A stretch of 42,427 bases of DNA from CAZKRL01 sp964555295. Its GTDB lineage: Bacteria > Bacteroidota > Bacteroidia > Flavobacteriales_D > Sanyastnellaceae. Position 1 is the stretch's first letter. Each line of letters starts with the position of its first letter. A program made the position numbers and the translations under genes. This document shows, in pieces, positions 1 to 7,314 of this stretch. The stretch covers positions 1 to 42,427 of the forward strand of contig CAZKRL010000025.1 of the NCBI GenBank assembly GCA_964555295.1. The letters are read 5' to 3'. The notes under the pieces were generated by a model, which worked only from the letters and a program-made list of their open reading frames with translations, had not been told where the DNA came from and ran no database searches.

Positions 1-31
1 TGCCCCGTCTAACCAATAAAAATTTAATTCA

Positions 32-436
32 ATGGGTACAATTAACAAAGTGATTCTGCTTGGGAACCTTGGAAAGGATCCTGAGACTCGTTCTTTCGAA
101 AATGGTGGTACTGCGGTAAATTTTCCGCTTGCAACTACCGAGAGCTATTATGACCGCGAAAAGTCTGAGCGTGTCGATTTGCCTACAGAGTGGCACAACA
201 TCAGGGTCAACAAGCCGGGGCTTACTACTCTGGCGCAGAAACTGCAAAAGGGAAGTCAGGTCTACTTGGAAGGCAGCCTTCGCACACGCCAATACCAGAC
301 CAAGGAAGGTGAAACCCGCTACATTACTGAAGTGCACGTGAGCGAGCTTGTATTTACCGGAACGAAGACACAAACCCTGCCATCACCCAATGGTGCATTG
401 GCCAACGCCTCAATGGAGGATAATGCCGCGTTTTAA
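32..436 (+). CDS. ssb: Single-stranded DNA-binding protein
   Basis: SSB binds single-stranded DNA during replication, repair and recombination. Residues 1-110 form a typical bacterial SSB OB fold: it opens MGTINKVILLGNLGKDPE and carries TEWHNIRV near residue 54. At 134 residues it is short for the family, because the linker after the OB fold is only about 15 residues. The C-terminus ends MEDNAAF, a weak form of the usual acidic, Phe-ended protein-interaction tip. The ATG at 32 is the natural start. Only 31 bases precede it in the window, too few to say what lies upstream. gldE follows after 4 bases, so the two are probably co-transcribed with gldD. Confidence 0.95.
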   Translation: MGTINKVILLGNLGKDPETRSFENGGTAVNFPLATTESYYDREKSERVDLPTEWHNIRVNKPGLTTLAQKLQKGSQVYLEGSLRTRQYQTKEGETRYITEVHVSELVFTGTKTQTLPSPNGALANASMEDNAAF

Positions 437-440
437 TTGA

Positions 441-1772
441 ATGAATGACGGTATAACACCTCTATTTCTCGTAACTTTTTGGAGCAGTATCGGCCCTCTG
501 GCGCTGGTACTGCTCCTTATTTTTATCAGTGCGATGATCTCCGGTTCAGAAGTGGCCTTGTTCTCGCTCACACCTTCACAAAAAAATCAACTCAGGGAAT
601 CCGCCTCATCCGCTGACCGCCGGGTCATAGAGCTACTGGAAGATCCCGATCGTGAGTTGGCTCCCAGAAAACTCCTTGCCACCATTCTGATTGTAAACAA
701 TGCCGTCAATATTGCCATTGTTCTGCTTGCATCGCAGCTCACAGAAATTTGGTTTGAGGGATCACACTATCCAGAATGGGTAATGACCGTCATTGATGTA
801 TTTGTCATCACGTTTGTTATTGTGCTTTTCGGTGAAGTTGTTCCGAAGGTATATGCAACTTCAGGTAATCTTCAGGTAGCGCGGTTGATGGCGGTGCCAC
901 TGAAATTTCTGAATCGAATCTGCGCACCATTCACTTGGATGCTCCTTAAATCTTCCGCAATGATTGAGCGGGGCGTGAAAAAGAAAATACGTTCCAATAT
1001 TTCTGTAGATGAGCTCGGCCATGCGCTTGAACTCACCGCTGATGATGGAAGAAGCGAAGAAGAAAATAGAATCCTTGAGGGTATAGTTACGTTTGGTGGT
1101 AAAGAAGCGGGACAAATCATGACGCCTCGAACGCAGATGGTATTGCTCGATGCAAGCATGAGCTTCAAGGAGGTGCTTCATGTTGTGCGCAATAAGGGAT
1201 TTTCTCGCTTGCCTGTTTCACGCGAAGAATCGGCGGATAAGATTGAAGGATTTCTATTTATCAAAGATTTACTGGGTCATCTCAATGATGAAGATTTCCA
1301 ATGGCAATCCCTCATCAAGCCCCCTTTCTTTGTGCCTGAGAATAAAAAAATCGACGATTTGCTGCAGGAGTTTCAGCAATCGAAAATTCATCTCGCTGTG
1401 GTAGTCGATGAATATGGCGGCACCTGCGGCCTTGTAACCTTGGAAGATATATTGGAGGAAATCGTAGGTGAGATCTCTGATGAGTTTGATGAGGAGCAAT
1501 TGCATTATTCAAAACTCGACGACCGCACTTTCGTGATGGAGGGGAAAATCACTTTGGTGGATATGTATAAAATCCTTGATATCAATGGCGATGATTTTGA
1601 AGCATTGAAAGGCGATAGCAATACGCTGGCAGGTTTTATCATCGAGCGTTTAGGCAGAATCCCCAGACGCGGTGAATCCATTGAATTTGCCGGTTTTCAC
1701 CTCTCCGTTGAAAATGCCGATAAACGAAGGGTGCTGAGCGTAAAACTCACATTGCCTGAATCTGCACAATGA
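441..1772 (+). CDS. gldE: Gliding motility membrane protein GldE (DUF21-CBS-CorC type)
   Basis: Inner-membrane protein of the CNNM/HlyC-CorC type. Residues about 15-190 hold several hydrophobic segments (DUF21). A CBS pair covers roughly 220-340, starting at IMTPRTQM and including VVVDEYGGTCGLVTLEDI. A CorC/HlyC C-terminal domain covers about 350-435. Similar proteins serve in metal-ion transport or resistance, but the order ssb-gldE-gldD is the known gliding-gene arrangement in Bacteroidota, and GldE is reported to be needed for gliding and T9SS function. The stop overlaps the gldD start by 4 bases (ATGA), which suggests translational coupling. The 443-residue length is normal. Confidence 0.9.
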   Translation: MNDGITPLFLVTFWSSIGPLALVLLLIFISAMISGSEVALFSLTPSQKNQLRESASSADRRVIELLEDPDRELAPRKLLATILIVNNAVNIAIVLLASQLTEIWFEGSHYPEWVMTVIDVFVITFVIVLFGEVVPKVYATSGNLQVARLMAVPLKFLNRICAPFTWMLLKSSAMIERGVKKKIRSNISVDELGHALELTADDGRSEEENRILEGIVTFGGKEAGQIMTPRTQMVLLDASMSFKEVLHVVRNKGFSRLPVSREESADKIEGFLFIKDLLGHLNDEDFQWQSLIKPPFFVPENKKIDDLLQEFQQSKIHLAVVVDEYGGTCGLVTLEDILEEIVGEISDEFDEEQLHYSKLDDRTFVMEGKITLVDMYKILDINGDDFEALKGDSNTLAGFIIERLGRIPRRGESIEFAGFHLSVENADKRRVLSVKLTLPESAQ

Positions 1773-2383
1773 GTCGCTTCAGATTCTTTCTTTTGTTCAG
1801 TTTGACCATTGTTATTTTGGTTTCGTATTGGTTCGTTACTGACGACACTCCGATCGTACCAAAGCCCAGAGGATATTTCCGGATTGAGCTACCAGAGAAG
1901 GTGTATCGCGATTATGATGCGGTTTGTCCCTTCTCTATTCCTGTGCCTCAATATGCAGAGGTTGAACTTTTCAAAGACAGAATGTCTAACGACTCTTGTT
2001 GGTTCAACTTGTATTTCCCAAAGTATAAAGCGCGTCTGCATTGCACGTACCTAAGCGCCCGCGGACGACTTGATGCACTTGTCAGGGACGCCTATGAATT
2101 TGCCGCTAAGCATGAGATGATGGCTTCAGGAATGAAGCGTACGCTGCTGGAAGATTCTACCCGCGATGTTTACGGAATCATTTATGATATCGAAGGTGAA
2201 GCCGCTTGTAATCTTCAATTTTTTCTTACAGATAGCGCCGAGCATTTTTTGCGCGCATCACTTTATTTTTCAAATGCCCCGAATCCTGATTCTATCGCGC
2301 CTGTGCTCGAATATCTCAGAGCTGATGTGTTTCATATTGCAGAAGCCCTTCAGTGGCGCTTGAATTCAGAGAAGATCCAATAA
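1769..2383 (+). CDS. gldD: Gliding motility protein GldD, without lipobox cysteine
   Basis: GldD is an envelope component linked to gliding and the T9SS; its biochemical role is unknown. The identification rests on position directly after gldE and on the family-like segment PKPRGYFRIELPEKVYRDYD (residues 32-51). Family members are usually lipoproteins, but the N-terminal hydrophobic stretch here (about residues 5-23) is not followed by a cysteine; the first Cys is in VCPFSIP, well inside the domain. The protein is therefore probably membrane-anchored by its uncleaved N-terminus. It starts inside the gldE stop codon. Its 3' end overlaps the convergent mutY by 18 bases. Confidence 0.82.
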   Translation: MSRFRFFLLFSLTIVILVSYWFVTDDTPIVPKPRGYFRIELPEKVYRDYDAVCPFSIPVPQYAEVELFKDRMSNDSCWFNLYFPKYKARLHCTYLSARGRLDALVRDAYEFAAKHEMMASGMKRTLLEDSTRDVYGIIYDIEGEAACNLQFFLTDSAEHFLRASLYFSNAPNPDSIAPVLEYLRADVFHIAEALQWRLNSEKIQ

Positions 2384-3427
2384 TCCTTGTTGCAATCCTT
2401 TTTCTGTAAGTCGCGAGATGCCTAAATCTTGAAATTCATCAGCGCTAACAAAACGATAACCGTCGGGCAGTTTATGATGTCTCTTGAATTGTGTATTGAC
2501 ATAGCTAAACGTTGCAATGATTTTCCGGTGAGTGAGTTGATGCTCAATCGCATCGCCGCAAGCAACAGGCGTGCAATCGCCCGCACATCCTGAATGTGTT
2601 TTTTGGAAAAGGGCAAATGCTACTTTCTTAGAGATTTTTTTATCACTCTCAACGCAAGGTAACTCATACAATCCGCCCCAGATACCATTTTCCGGACGGC
2701 GATGAAGGATGAATCGATCCTTATTCCCCACTAAAAAATAATGAATGAACCAGTCTTTCACCTGAGTCTTTTTGATTTTGACCGGAAGATCAGTTTGTCG
2801 ATTATCACGCGCCGCGCAACAAGTAGAAACCAGCGGACAAACATTACAATTCGGAAGACCCGGCTTGCATTGCAATGCGCCAAACTCCATGATTGCCTGA
2901 TTGTACAATCCGGGCTGTTGTTGATGCAGAGAGCTATGCGCTAGAGCGCGCAATGCAATGGATCCATGAGGCGTGTCTATTGGAATGTCGATGCCGAAGT
3001 ATCTCGATAATACCCGCATCACATTTCCATCTATAACAGGAACGGCCTCATCAAAACAAAATGAGGCAATCGCAGCGGCAGTATATGGTCCAATACCAGG
3101 CAATTGGCTGAGGTCGTTGCTATTGCCCGGGAACACTCCATTCGCATCAGCAATGGCCCGGGCAGTTCGCAATAGATTTCTCGCACGGCTGTAATAACCC
3201 AGGCCCTGCCAGCTTTTCATTACGTCATCATCAGAAGCGCTTGCAAGTTGAAACACCGTGGGATATCTTTCAGTGAAGTGGTGGTAGTACGACATCCCTT
3301 GAGCCACGCGGGTTTGTTGCAAGATGACCTCAGATAGCCAAACAAAGTATGGATCTTTGGTTTTTCTCCAGGGCAAATCTCGCTTGTGCAAATCATACCA
3401 ACGAGTTAGCTCATGCGCAAAGTCCAT
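2366..3427 (-). CDS. mutY: A/G-specific adenine glycosylase MutY
   Basis: Removes adenine mispaired with 8-oxoguanine or guanine in base-excision repair. The glycosylase core covers residues 1-205: a helix-hairpin-helix at LPGIGPYTAAAIASF (109-123), the catalytic Asp133 in VIDGNVMRV, and Glu33 in LSEVILQQTR. The 4Fe-4S cluster cysteines are 187, 194, 197 and 203, in the classic C-x6-C-x2-C-x5-C spacing. The C-terminal 120 residues form the NUDIX-like 8-oxoG recognition domain (for example RPENGIWGGLYELP). In many relatives mutY lies immediately upstream of ssb on the same strand; here it is convergent with gldD and overlaps it by 18 bases. Confidence 0.95.
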   Translation of the reverse strand: MDFAHELTRWYDLHKRDLPWRKTKDPYFVWLSEVILQQTRVAQGMSYYHHFTERYPTVFQLASASDDDVMKSWQGLGYYSRARNLLRTARAIADANGVFPGNSNDLSQLPGIGPYTAAAIASFCFDEAVPVIDGNVMRVLSRYFGIDIPIDTPHGSIALRALAHSSLHQQQPGLYNQAIMEFGALQCKPGLPNCNVCPLVSTCCAARDNRQTDLPVKIKKTQVKDWFIHYFLVGNKDRFILHRRPENGIWGGLYELPCVESDKKISKKVAFALFQKTHSGCAGDCTPVACGDAIEHQLTHRKIIATFSYVNTQFKRHHKLPDGYRFVSADEFQDLGISRLTEKGLQQGLLDLL

Positions 3428-3530
3428 ATTGCAATGTTAAGTATGACGGTAGTATCACGCATCCCATTCGTTTGCTTCGACTCACGATAAGTTCATCGAA
3501 TAAGATCAAATGTGCAACTTATGGCCTCAT

Positions 3531-3538
3531 TACATTTG
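3531..3538 (+). promoter_or_regulatory. Bacteroidota -7 element (TACATTTG) before the DUF4159 gene
   Basis: TACATTTG matches TAnnTTTG exactly and ends 4 bases before the preferred ATG at 3543. Transcription would begin at or very near the start codon, giving a leaderless mRNA. I see no clear -33 TTG at the right distance, so support is partial. Confidence 0.4.
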
Positions 3539-3542
3539 CGCA

Positions 3543-4208
3543 ATGCGACAAATATTCTGGTTCGTTGTAGTGCTAATGTGTTCTTCTTTCACGGTGCTTC
3601 CGCCGGCATACAAAGTGGCCGTGTTGAAATACCGTGGCGGTGGTGATTACTATTCAAATCCAACGAGTGTGCCCAATCTCGTAAAATACGCCAATACGCA
3701 ATTGCGCACTGCCATCGATACTGATGTGCCGTTTATTGATGTGTCAAGCCCTGAAATTATCAACTTTCCTTTTGTGCACATGACCGGTCACGGCAATGTG
3801 ATTTTTAGTCAGGATGAAGCCCGCAACCTCAGAAACTACTTGTTGGGTGGAGGCTTCTTGCACATATCCGACAATTTCGGCATGGATGCGTTTGTAAGAC
3901 GAGAAATGAAAAAAGTATTTCCTGAACTCGACTTCATTGAATTGCCATTCAGTCATGCTGTTTATCATCAAACTTTTGATTTTCCTAAGGGCCTGCCGAA
4001 AGTGCATGAGCACGACAACAAACCGCCACAAGGTTTTGGAATATTATGGGAAGGCAGATTGGTTTGCTTCTACGATGTAGAATGTGATCTTGGTGACGGC
4101 TGGGAAGATTTCGATGTGCACAAAGACTCCGAGGAGACTCGCACCAAAGCTCTGAAAATGGGGGTGAATCTATTGCAATACGCATTCGCAGGAAATGAGA
4201 GCCGTTGA
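3543..4208 (+). CDS. Secreted DUF4159 domain protein
   Basis: The 221-residue product begins with a signal peptide (MRQIFWFVVVLMCSSF) followed by a DUF4159 domain, which opens YKVAVLKYRGGGDYYSNPT and contains GHGNVIFSQDEARNLRNYLLGGGFLHI and DNFGMDAF. DUF4159 proteins resemble ThuA/glutamine-amidotransferase-like folds, but no reaction is established. A longer frame with an ATG at 3510 exists; I prefer 3543 because it places the signal peptide at the N-terminus and the 3531 promoter element lies just ahead. VLMC is a poor lipobox. The gene overlaps the next one by 14 bases. Confidence 0.85.
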   Translation: MRQIFWFVVVLMCSSFTVLPPAYKVAVLKYRGGGDYYSNPTSVPNLVKYANTQLRTAIDTDVPFIDVSSPEIINFPFVHMTGHGNVIFSQDEARNLRNYLLGGGFLHISDNFGMDAFVRREMKKVFPELDFIELPFSHAVYHQTFDFPKGLPKVHEHDNKPPQGFGILWEGRLVCFYDVECDLGDGWEDFDVHKDSEETRTKALKMGVNLLQYAFAGNESR

Positions 4209-5016
4209 TGCAAACGGTATTGAAGGTCCTGGGTTGACGCAACAAGAATTGATTGAACTGCTCGAGGAGAAAGCCGATGAATTCAACCGTGCAGAATTCA
4301 TTCCGCACGACCCCATTTGCATTCCGCATCTTTTCCATGCAAAGCAGGATATTGAAATTGCATCCTTTCTCACCTGCACAATAGCTTGGGGACAACGCCC
4401 TACTATCATCAAGAACGCTCGTGATTTGATGCAACGCATGGATCACAGACCGCATGATTTCGTGATGAATTTCAAAAAACGAGACAAGAAATTTTTGGCC
4501 GGATTTGTACATCGAACCTTTACCACTTTGGATTTAGTAGATTTTATTTACCTGCTTCAGCGCATCTATCAAACATATCCCTCAATGGAAGAAATTTTTG
4601 CTGAGCACATGCATTCACCGGGCGATGCGTGCAATGCAATTGGTAAATTCCGGGATGTTTTTTTTTCAGCACCGCACGCGTTGCGCTGCGAGAAGCATGT
4701 GAGTGATCCACGCCGAGGTTCTGCTGCCAAGCGCATCAATCTCTTTCTTCGTTGGATGGTGCGTAAAGATCAGCGTGGCGTTGATTTCGGACTTTGGGAT
4801 AAAATCCCGATGTCGTCACTTTCTATGCCTCTTGATCTGCATTCCGGTAATATTGCCCGCCGACTCGGCATATTGTCTCGAAATCAAAATGACTGGAAAG
4901 CAGTGATCGAACTTGACTCATTCTTGCGGAGCATCAATTCTGCCGATCCGGTAAAGTATGATTTCGCATTGTTCGGTCTTGGCGTATTTGAAAAATCCGG
5001 TGGCATTATGTCATGA
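4195..5016 (+). CDS. TIGR02757 (DUF2400) family protein
   Basis: Cytosolic protein of 273 residues with the family signature IPHLFHAKQDIEIASFL and TIAWGQRPTIIKNARDLM (about residues 42-80), and a conserved later part with KRINLFLRWMVRKDQ and PLDLHSGNIARRLG. No biochemical function is established for the family. The ATG at 4195 lies 14 bases inside the DUF4159 gene, and birA follows 36 bases after the stop, so the three genes probably form one unit. Confidence 0.85.
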   Translation: MRAVDANGIEGPGLTQQELIELLEEKADEFNRAEFIPHDPICIPHLFHAKQDIEIASFLTCTIAWGQRPTIIKNARDLMQRMDHRPHDFVMNFKKRDKKFLAGFVHRTFTTLDLVDFIYLLQRIYQTYPSMEEIFAEHMHSPGDACNAIGKFRDVFFSAPHALRCEKHVSDPRRGSAAKRINLFLRWMVRKDQRGVDFGLWDKIPMSSLSMPLDLHSGNIARRLGILSRNQNDWKAVIELDSFLRSINSADPVKYDFALFGLGVFEKSGGIMS

Positions 5017-5052
5017 GGGATTATAATTTGAATTGTATTTCAACTTGAATAA

Positions 5053-5790
5053 ATGATTCGGCCTAAAATTCTGCATATCCACGAGGTTACTTCTACCAAT
5101 GACATGGCCAAGTCCATGCTTCGAAATGATGACAATGAAAAGTGGGATGTAATTCTGGCGGAACATCAAACCAATGGCCGAGGTCAACGAGAGAATGTTT
5201 GGATATCCAGCGCAGGGCAGAATCTCACCATGAGTTTGATTCAAAGGTCAACCTCATTGAAAGGTCATACACCTTGGACAATTTCTATGGCCACCGCTCT
5301 TTCGATCAGAGATTTGATTGCTCAAGAAACGGGCAGGGATTGTTTTGTCAAATGGCCCAACGATATCATTGTGGCAGACAAAAAGATTGCCGGTGTTTTG
5401 ATAGAGAATATTTGGTCAGGGGATAGCATCAAATACTCCATCATTGGCATCGGTCTCAATGTGCGGCAGCGTGATTTTGGAAAAGTAATTGCAGCGACAT
5501 CCTTGTGTGAATTCACTGAAGAAATTCGCGATATTCAATTCTATTGCGAGCAATTATTTGAAAACCTTAGCCATTATTTGCTCGATAAGAATATTTCAAC
5601 CATCAGTAAAAAGTATCATCGGTTTTTATATCGGATTCATGAAACATCATGCATTGAGTTGAATGGAATAAAATTGTCAGATGAAATGATGGGGGTGAGC
5701 GATGAGGGGCTGCTGATCACTCGCGACACGAATGGGACAGAATTACTCCGGAATCATCCGGAGACCAGGGTTTTATATCGCCACCAGTAA
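5053..5790 (+). CDS. birA: Biotin--[acetyl-CoA-carboxylase] ligase
   Basis: Activates biotin to biotinoyl-AMP and attaches it to the lysine of biotin carboxyl carrier protein, for fatty-acid synthesis. The biotin/ATP loop is NGRGQRENVW (residues 41-50). KWPNDIIVADKKIAGVLIEN (100-119) holds the conserved substrate-binding lysines. There is no N-terminal winged helix: the protein starts directly at the catalytic domain, so it is a monofunctional enzyme and not the biotin repressor form. The 245-residue length fits. The C-terminal SH3-like domain (about 200-245) is present. Confidence 0.93.
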   Translation: MIRPKILHIHEVTSTNDMAKSMLRNDDNEKWDVILAEHQTNGRGQRENVWISSAGQNLTMSLIQRSTSLKGHTPWTISMATALSIRDLIAQETGRDCFVKWPNDIIVADKKIAGVLIENIWSGDSIKYSIIGIGLNVRQRDFGKVIAATSLCEFTEEIRDIQFYCEQLFENLSHYLLDKNISTISKKYHRFLYRIHETSCIELNGIKLSDEMMGVSDEGLLITRDTNGTELLRNHPETRVLYRHQ

Positions 5791-6000
5791 ATACTCACCT
5801 TACGAGAAATGGCTAACTGGATTCATTGATTTTTTTCTTGTTCTATTTTCTAAAGGCGTTTTTTATAGGGTAAGCACTGTATGTGAATTCACCCGCAGTC
5901 CTTTCATACTTGAATATGGTTGAATAAACGCTAAAATACTTGTAGTATGGTAAGCGTTATTGATGCCTAAATCCAAACTAATCCATTTGACTGCAAGAAA

Positions 6001-6023
6001 AAAAGCATAATGCTTTTAGCATT
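6001..6023 (+). terminator. Overlapping hairpins, possible terminator after birA
   Basis: AAAAGCATAATGCTTTT (6001-6017) is an inverted repeat with an AT-rich stem. AATGCTTTTAGCATT (6009-6023) is a second one with stem AATGC/GCATT. They share 6009-6017, so only one can form at a time. Stems are weak and the T tract short, so this is only a possible terminator. Confidence 0.35.
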
Positions 6024-6047
6024 AACCGCCCATTTCTAAATTTTGGT

Positions 6048-6076
6048 TTTGCTTTTATCTCTTCAAAATATATTTG
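6048..6076 (+). promoter_or_regulatory. Promoter of the FISUMP gene pair (TTTG-N17-TATATTTG)
   Basis: TTTG at 6048-6051 and TATATTTG at 6069-6076, separated by 17 bases, match the Bacteroidota sigma consensus. Transcription would start near 6081, about 11 bases before the ATG at 6092. A GGAGG at 6076-6080 overlaps the -7 element and would lie outside the mRNA, so it is probably not a working ribosome-binding site. Confidence 0.55.
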
Positions 6077-6091
6077 GAGGATTTCACTACC

Positions 6092-7303
6092 ATGCGACAT
6101 ATCCCACTGTTATTTTTCTTGACGGTTTTTTCTCAAGTTCAGTCCCAAACTCCGTCACTCATGCCTTATCAAGCAGTTGCTCGCAACGCTAGCGGAGAGT
6201 TGATGGCTTACACCCAACTGCCCGTGCGATTTACTTTGCACGAGGGCACACCATCCGGAGAATCGGTATGGCAAGAACAATTGCAGGTAACGACAAATGG
6301 AGCCGGACTATTTTCCGCTCAGCTTGGTGCGCTTTCTCCGCTCAGCACTGTGGCATGGGGTGATGGTCAAAAATTCATGCAAGTCGAGTTGTATATCAAC
6401 GGTTCCTTCGTGGATATGGGTACACAACAGTTACTCAGCGCACCTTACGCCTTTCATACAGAATCAATTTCTTATAGTGTGAGTCCAACGGGCGACACGC
6501 TCTTTCTCGGTGCCGATCAATTTGTCATTGTGCCCAATATCAGTGCAGCGAACCCTTCAGGAAATGGCAACGGTGGTGATGGTGGCGGAGGAACTGTGGG
6601 CACTACTTCGGGCACCACGGAGCATACATGTGGAACCGCCAATGTGGTTAGGGCAAACCTTACCTACGGCAGCGTGTTGGATCAGGAGGGTAATGTCTAC
6701 AAGACCATCATAACCGGTGCCCAAGAGTGGATGGCAGAGAATCTGAAGACAAGTGTTTATCGCAATGGAGATCCCCTGTTGAGCAATCTAAACGACGCTC
6801 AATGGTCTTCCACAAACCTTGGAGCTTGGGAATACTACAACAACAATGCAGCCCTGGAATGCCCATACGGCAAATGCTATAATTACTTTGCATGTACCGA
6901 TTCAAGACAGCTTTGTCCCAACGGTTGGCACATACCCACGAATTCGGATTGGGCCACATTGATTGATTACTACACGCCTGCGGCACAGGGGGGCACCAGT
7001 TGGGGAAATTCTGGAGGCGGTCCGTTAAAAAGTACAGGTACAACACAAGCGGGAACCGGATTGTGGAATGGGCCGAATTCAGGTGGAACAAACCTGAGCG
7101 GATTCTCGGCCATTCCGGGAGGCTTTGTCAACAGCACAGGAATGTCAGTGGGTTCCTCGTTCTACTCATACTTCTGGAGTGCCAATGAGGTGAATACCAA
7201 TAATGGATACGCGTATATCTTGTATCACGACCCTGCCACGGTAACGCAGTCGAGTTCGCTCAGCAAGCGCACCGGAATGAGTGTTCGATATATCAAAGAC
7301 TAA
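6092..7303 (+). CDS. Secreted FISUMP-domain protein, copy 1
   Basis: Secreted or surface protein of 403 residues. It has a signal peptide (MRHIPLLFFLTVFSQVQSQ), then an N-terminal domain of about 130 residues (YQAVARNASGELM, GLFSAQLG) that often precedes this domain in Bacteroidota. A Gly-rich linker near residues 155-175 leads to a C-terminal FISUMP domain (Fibrobacter succinogenes major paralogous domain, TIGR02145; about 190-403) with EWMAENL, LCPNGWHIPT and GFSAIPGGF. Function unknown; adhesion or surface display is a guess. A TTG at 6074 extends the frame by 6 codons, but the ATG at 6092 gives a clean signal peptide. The next gene is a paralogue 11 bases downstream. Confidence 0.85.
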   Translation: MRHIPLLFFLTVFSQVQSQTPSLMPYQAVARNASGELMAYTQLPVRFTLHEGTPSGESVWQEQLQVTTNGAGLFSAQLGALSPLSTVAWGDGQKFMQVELYINGSFVDMGTQQLLSAPYAFHTESISYSVSPTGDTLFLGADQFVIVPNISAANPSGNGNGGDGGGGTVGTTSGTTEHTCGTANVVRANLTYGSVLDQEGNVYKTIITGAQEWMAENLKTSVYRNGDPLLSNLNDAQWSSTNLGAWEYYNNNAALECPYGKCYNYFACTDSRQLCPNGWHIPTNSDWATLIDYYTPAAQGGTSWGNSGGGPLKSTGTTQAGTGLWNGPNSGGTNLSGFSAIPGGFVNSTGMSVGSSFYSYFWSANEVNTNNGYAYILYHDPATVTQSSSLSKRTGMSVRYIKD

Positions 7304-7314
7304 ATCACTACTGC

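Larger units (their letters stand above)
5791..6091 (+). other. Intergenic region after birA
   Basis: 301 bases without a convincing gene. A short frame through 5732-5923 is mostly inside birA out of frame and has no recognisable content. The region is AT-rich and holds two overlapping inverted repeats (6001-6023) and the promoter of the following gene (6048-6076). Nothing else recognised. Confidence 0.6.

Noticed and set aside
3985..4512. 175-residue open frame on the minus strand
   Set aside because: It runs antisense through the DUF4159 and TIGR02757 genes, both of which are clearly recognised, and has no recognisable content.
4195..5016. Calling the TIGR02757 protein a DNA glycosylase or nuclease
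   Set aside because: No catalytic motif that I can identify supports it; function left open.
5732..5923. 63-residue frame after birA
   Set aside because: It starts inside birA in another frame, has no promoter, and its composition is that of AT-rich non-coding sequence.
6074..6091. TTG start for the first FISUMP protein
   Set aside because: It adds MEDFTT ahead of a perfect signal peptide and overlaps the promoter -7 element; the ATG at 6092 is better.
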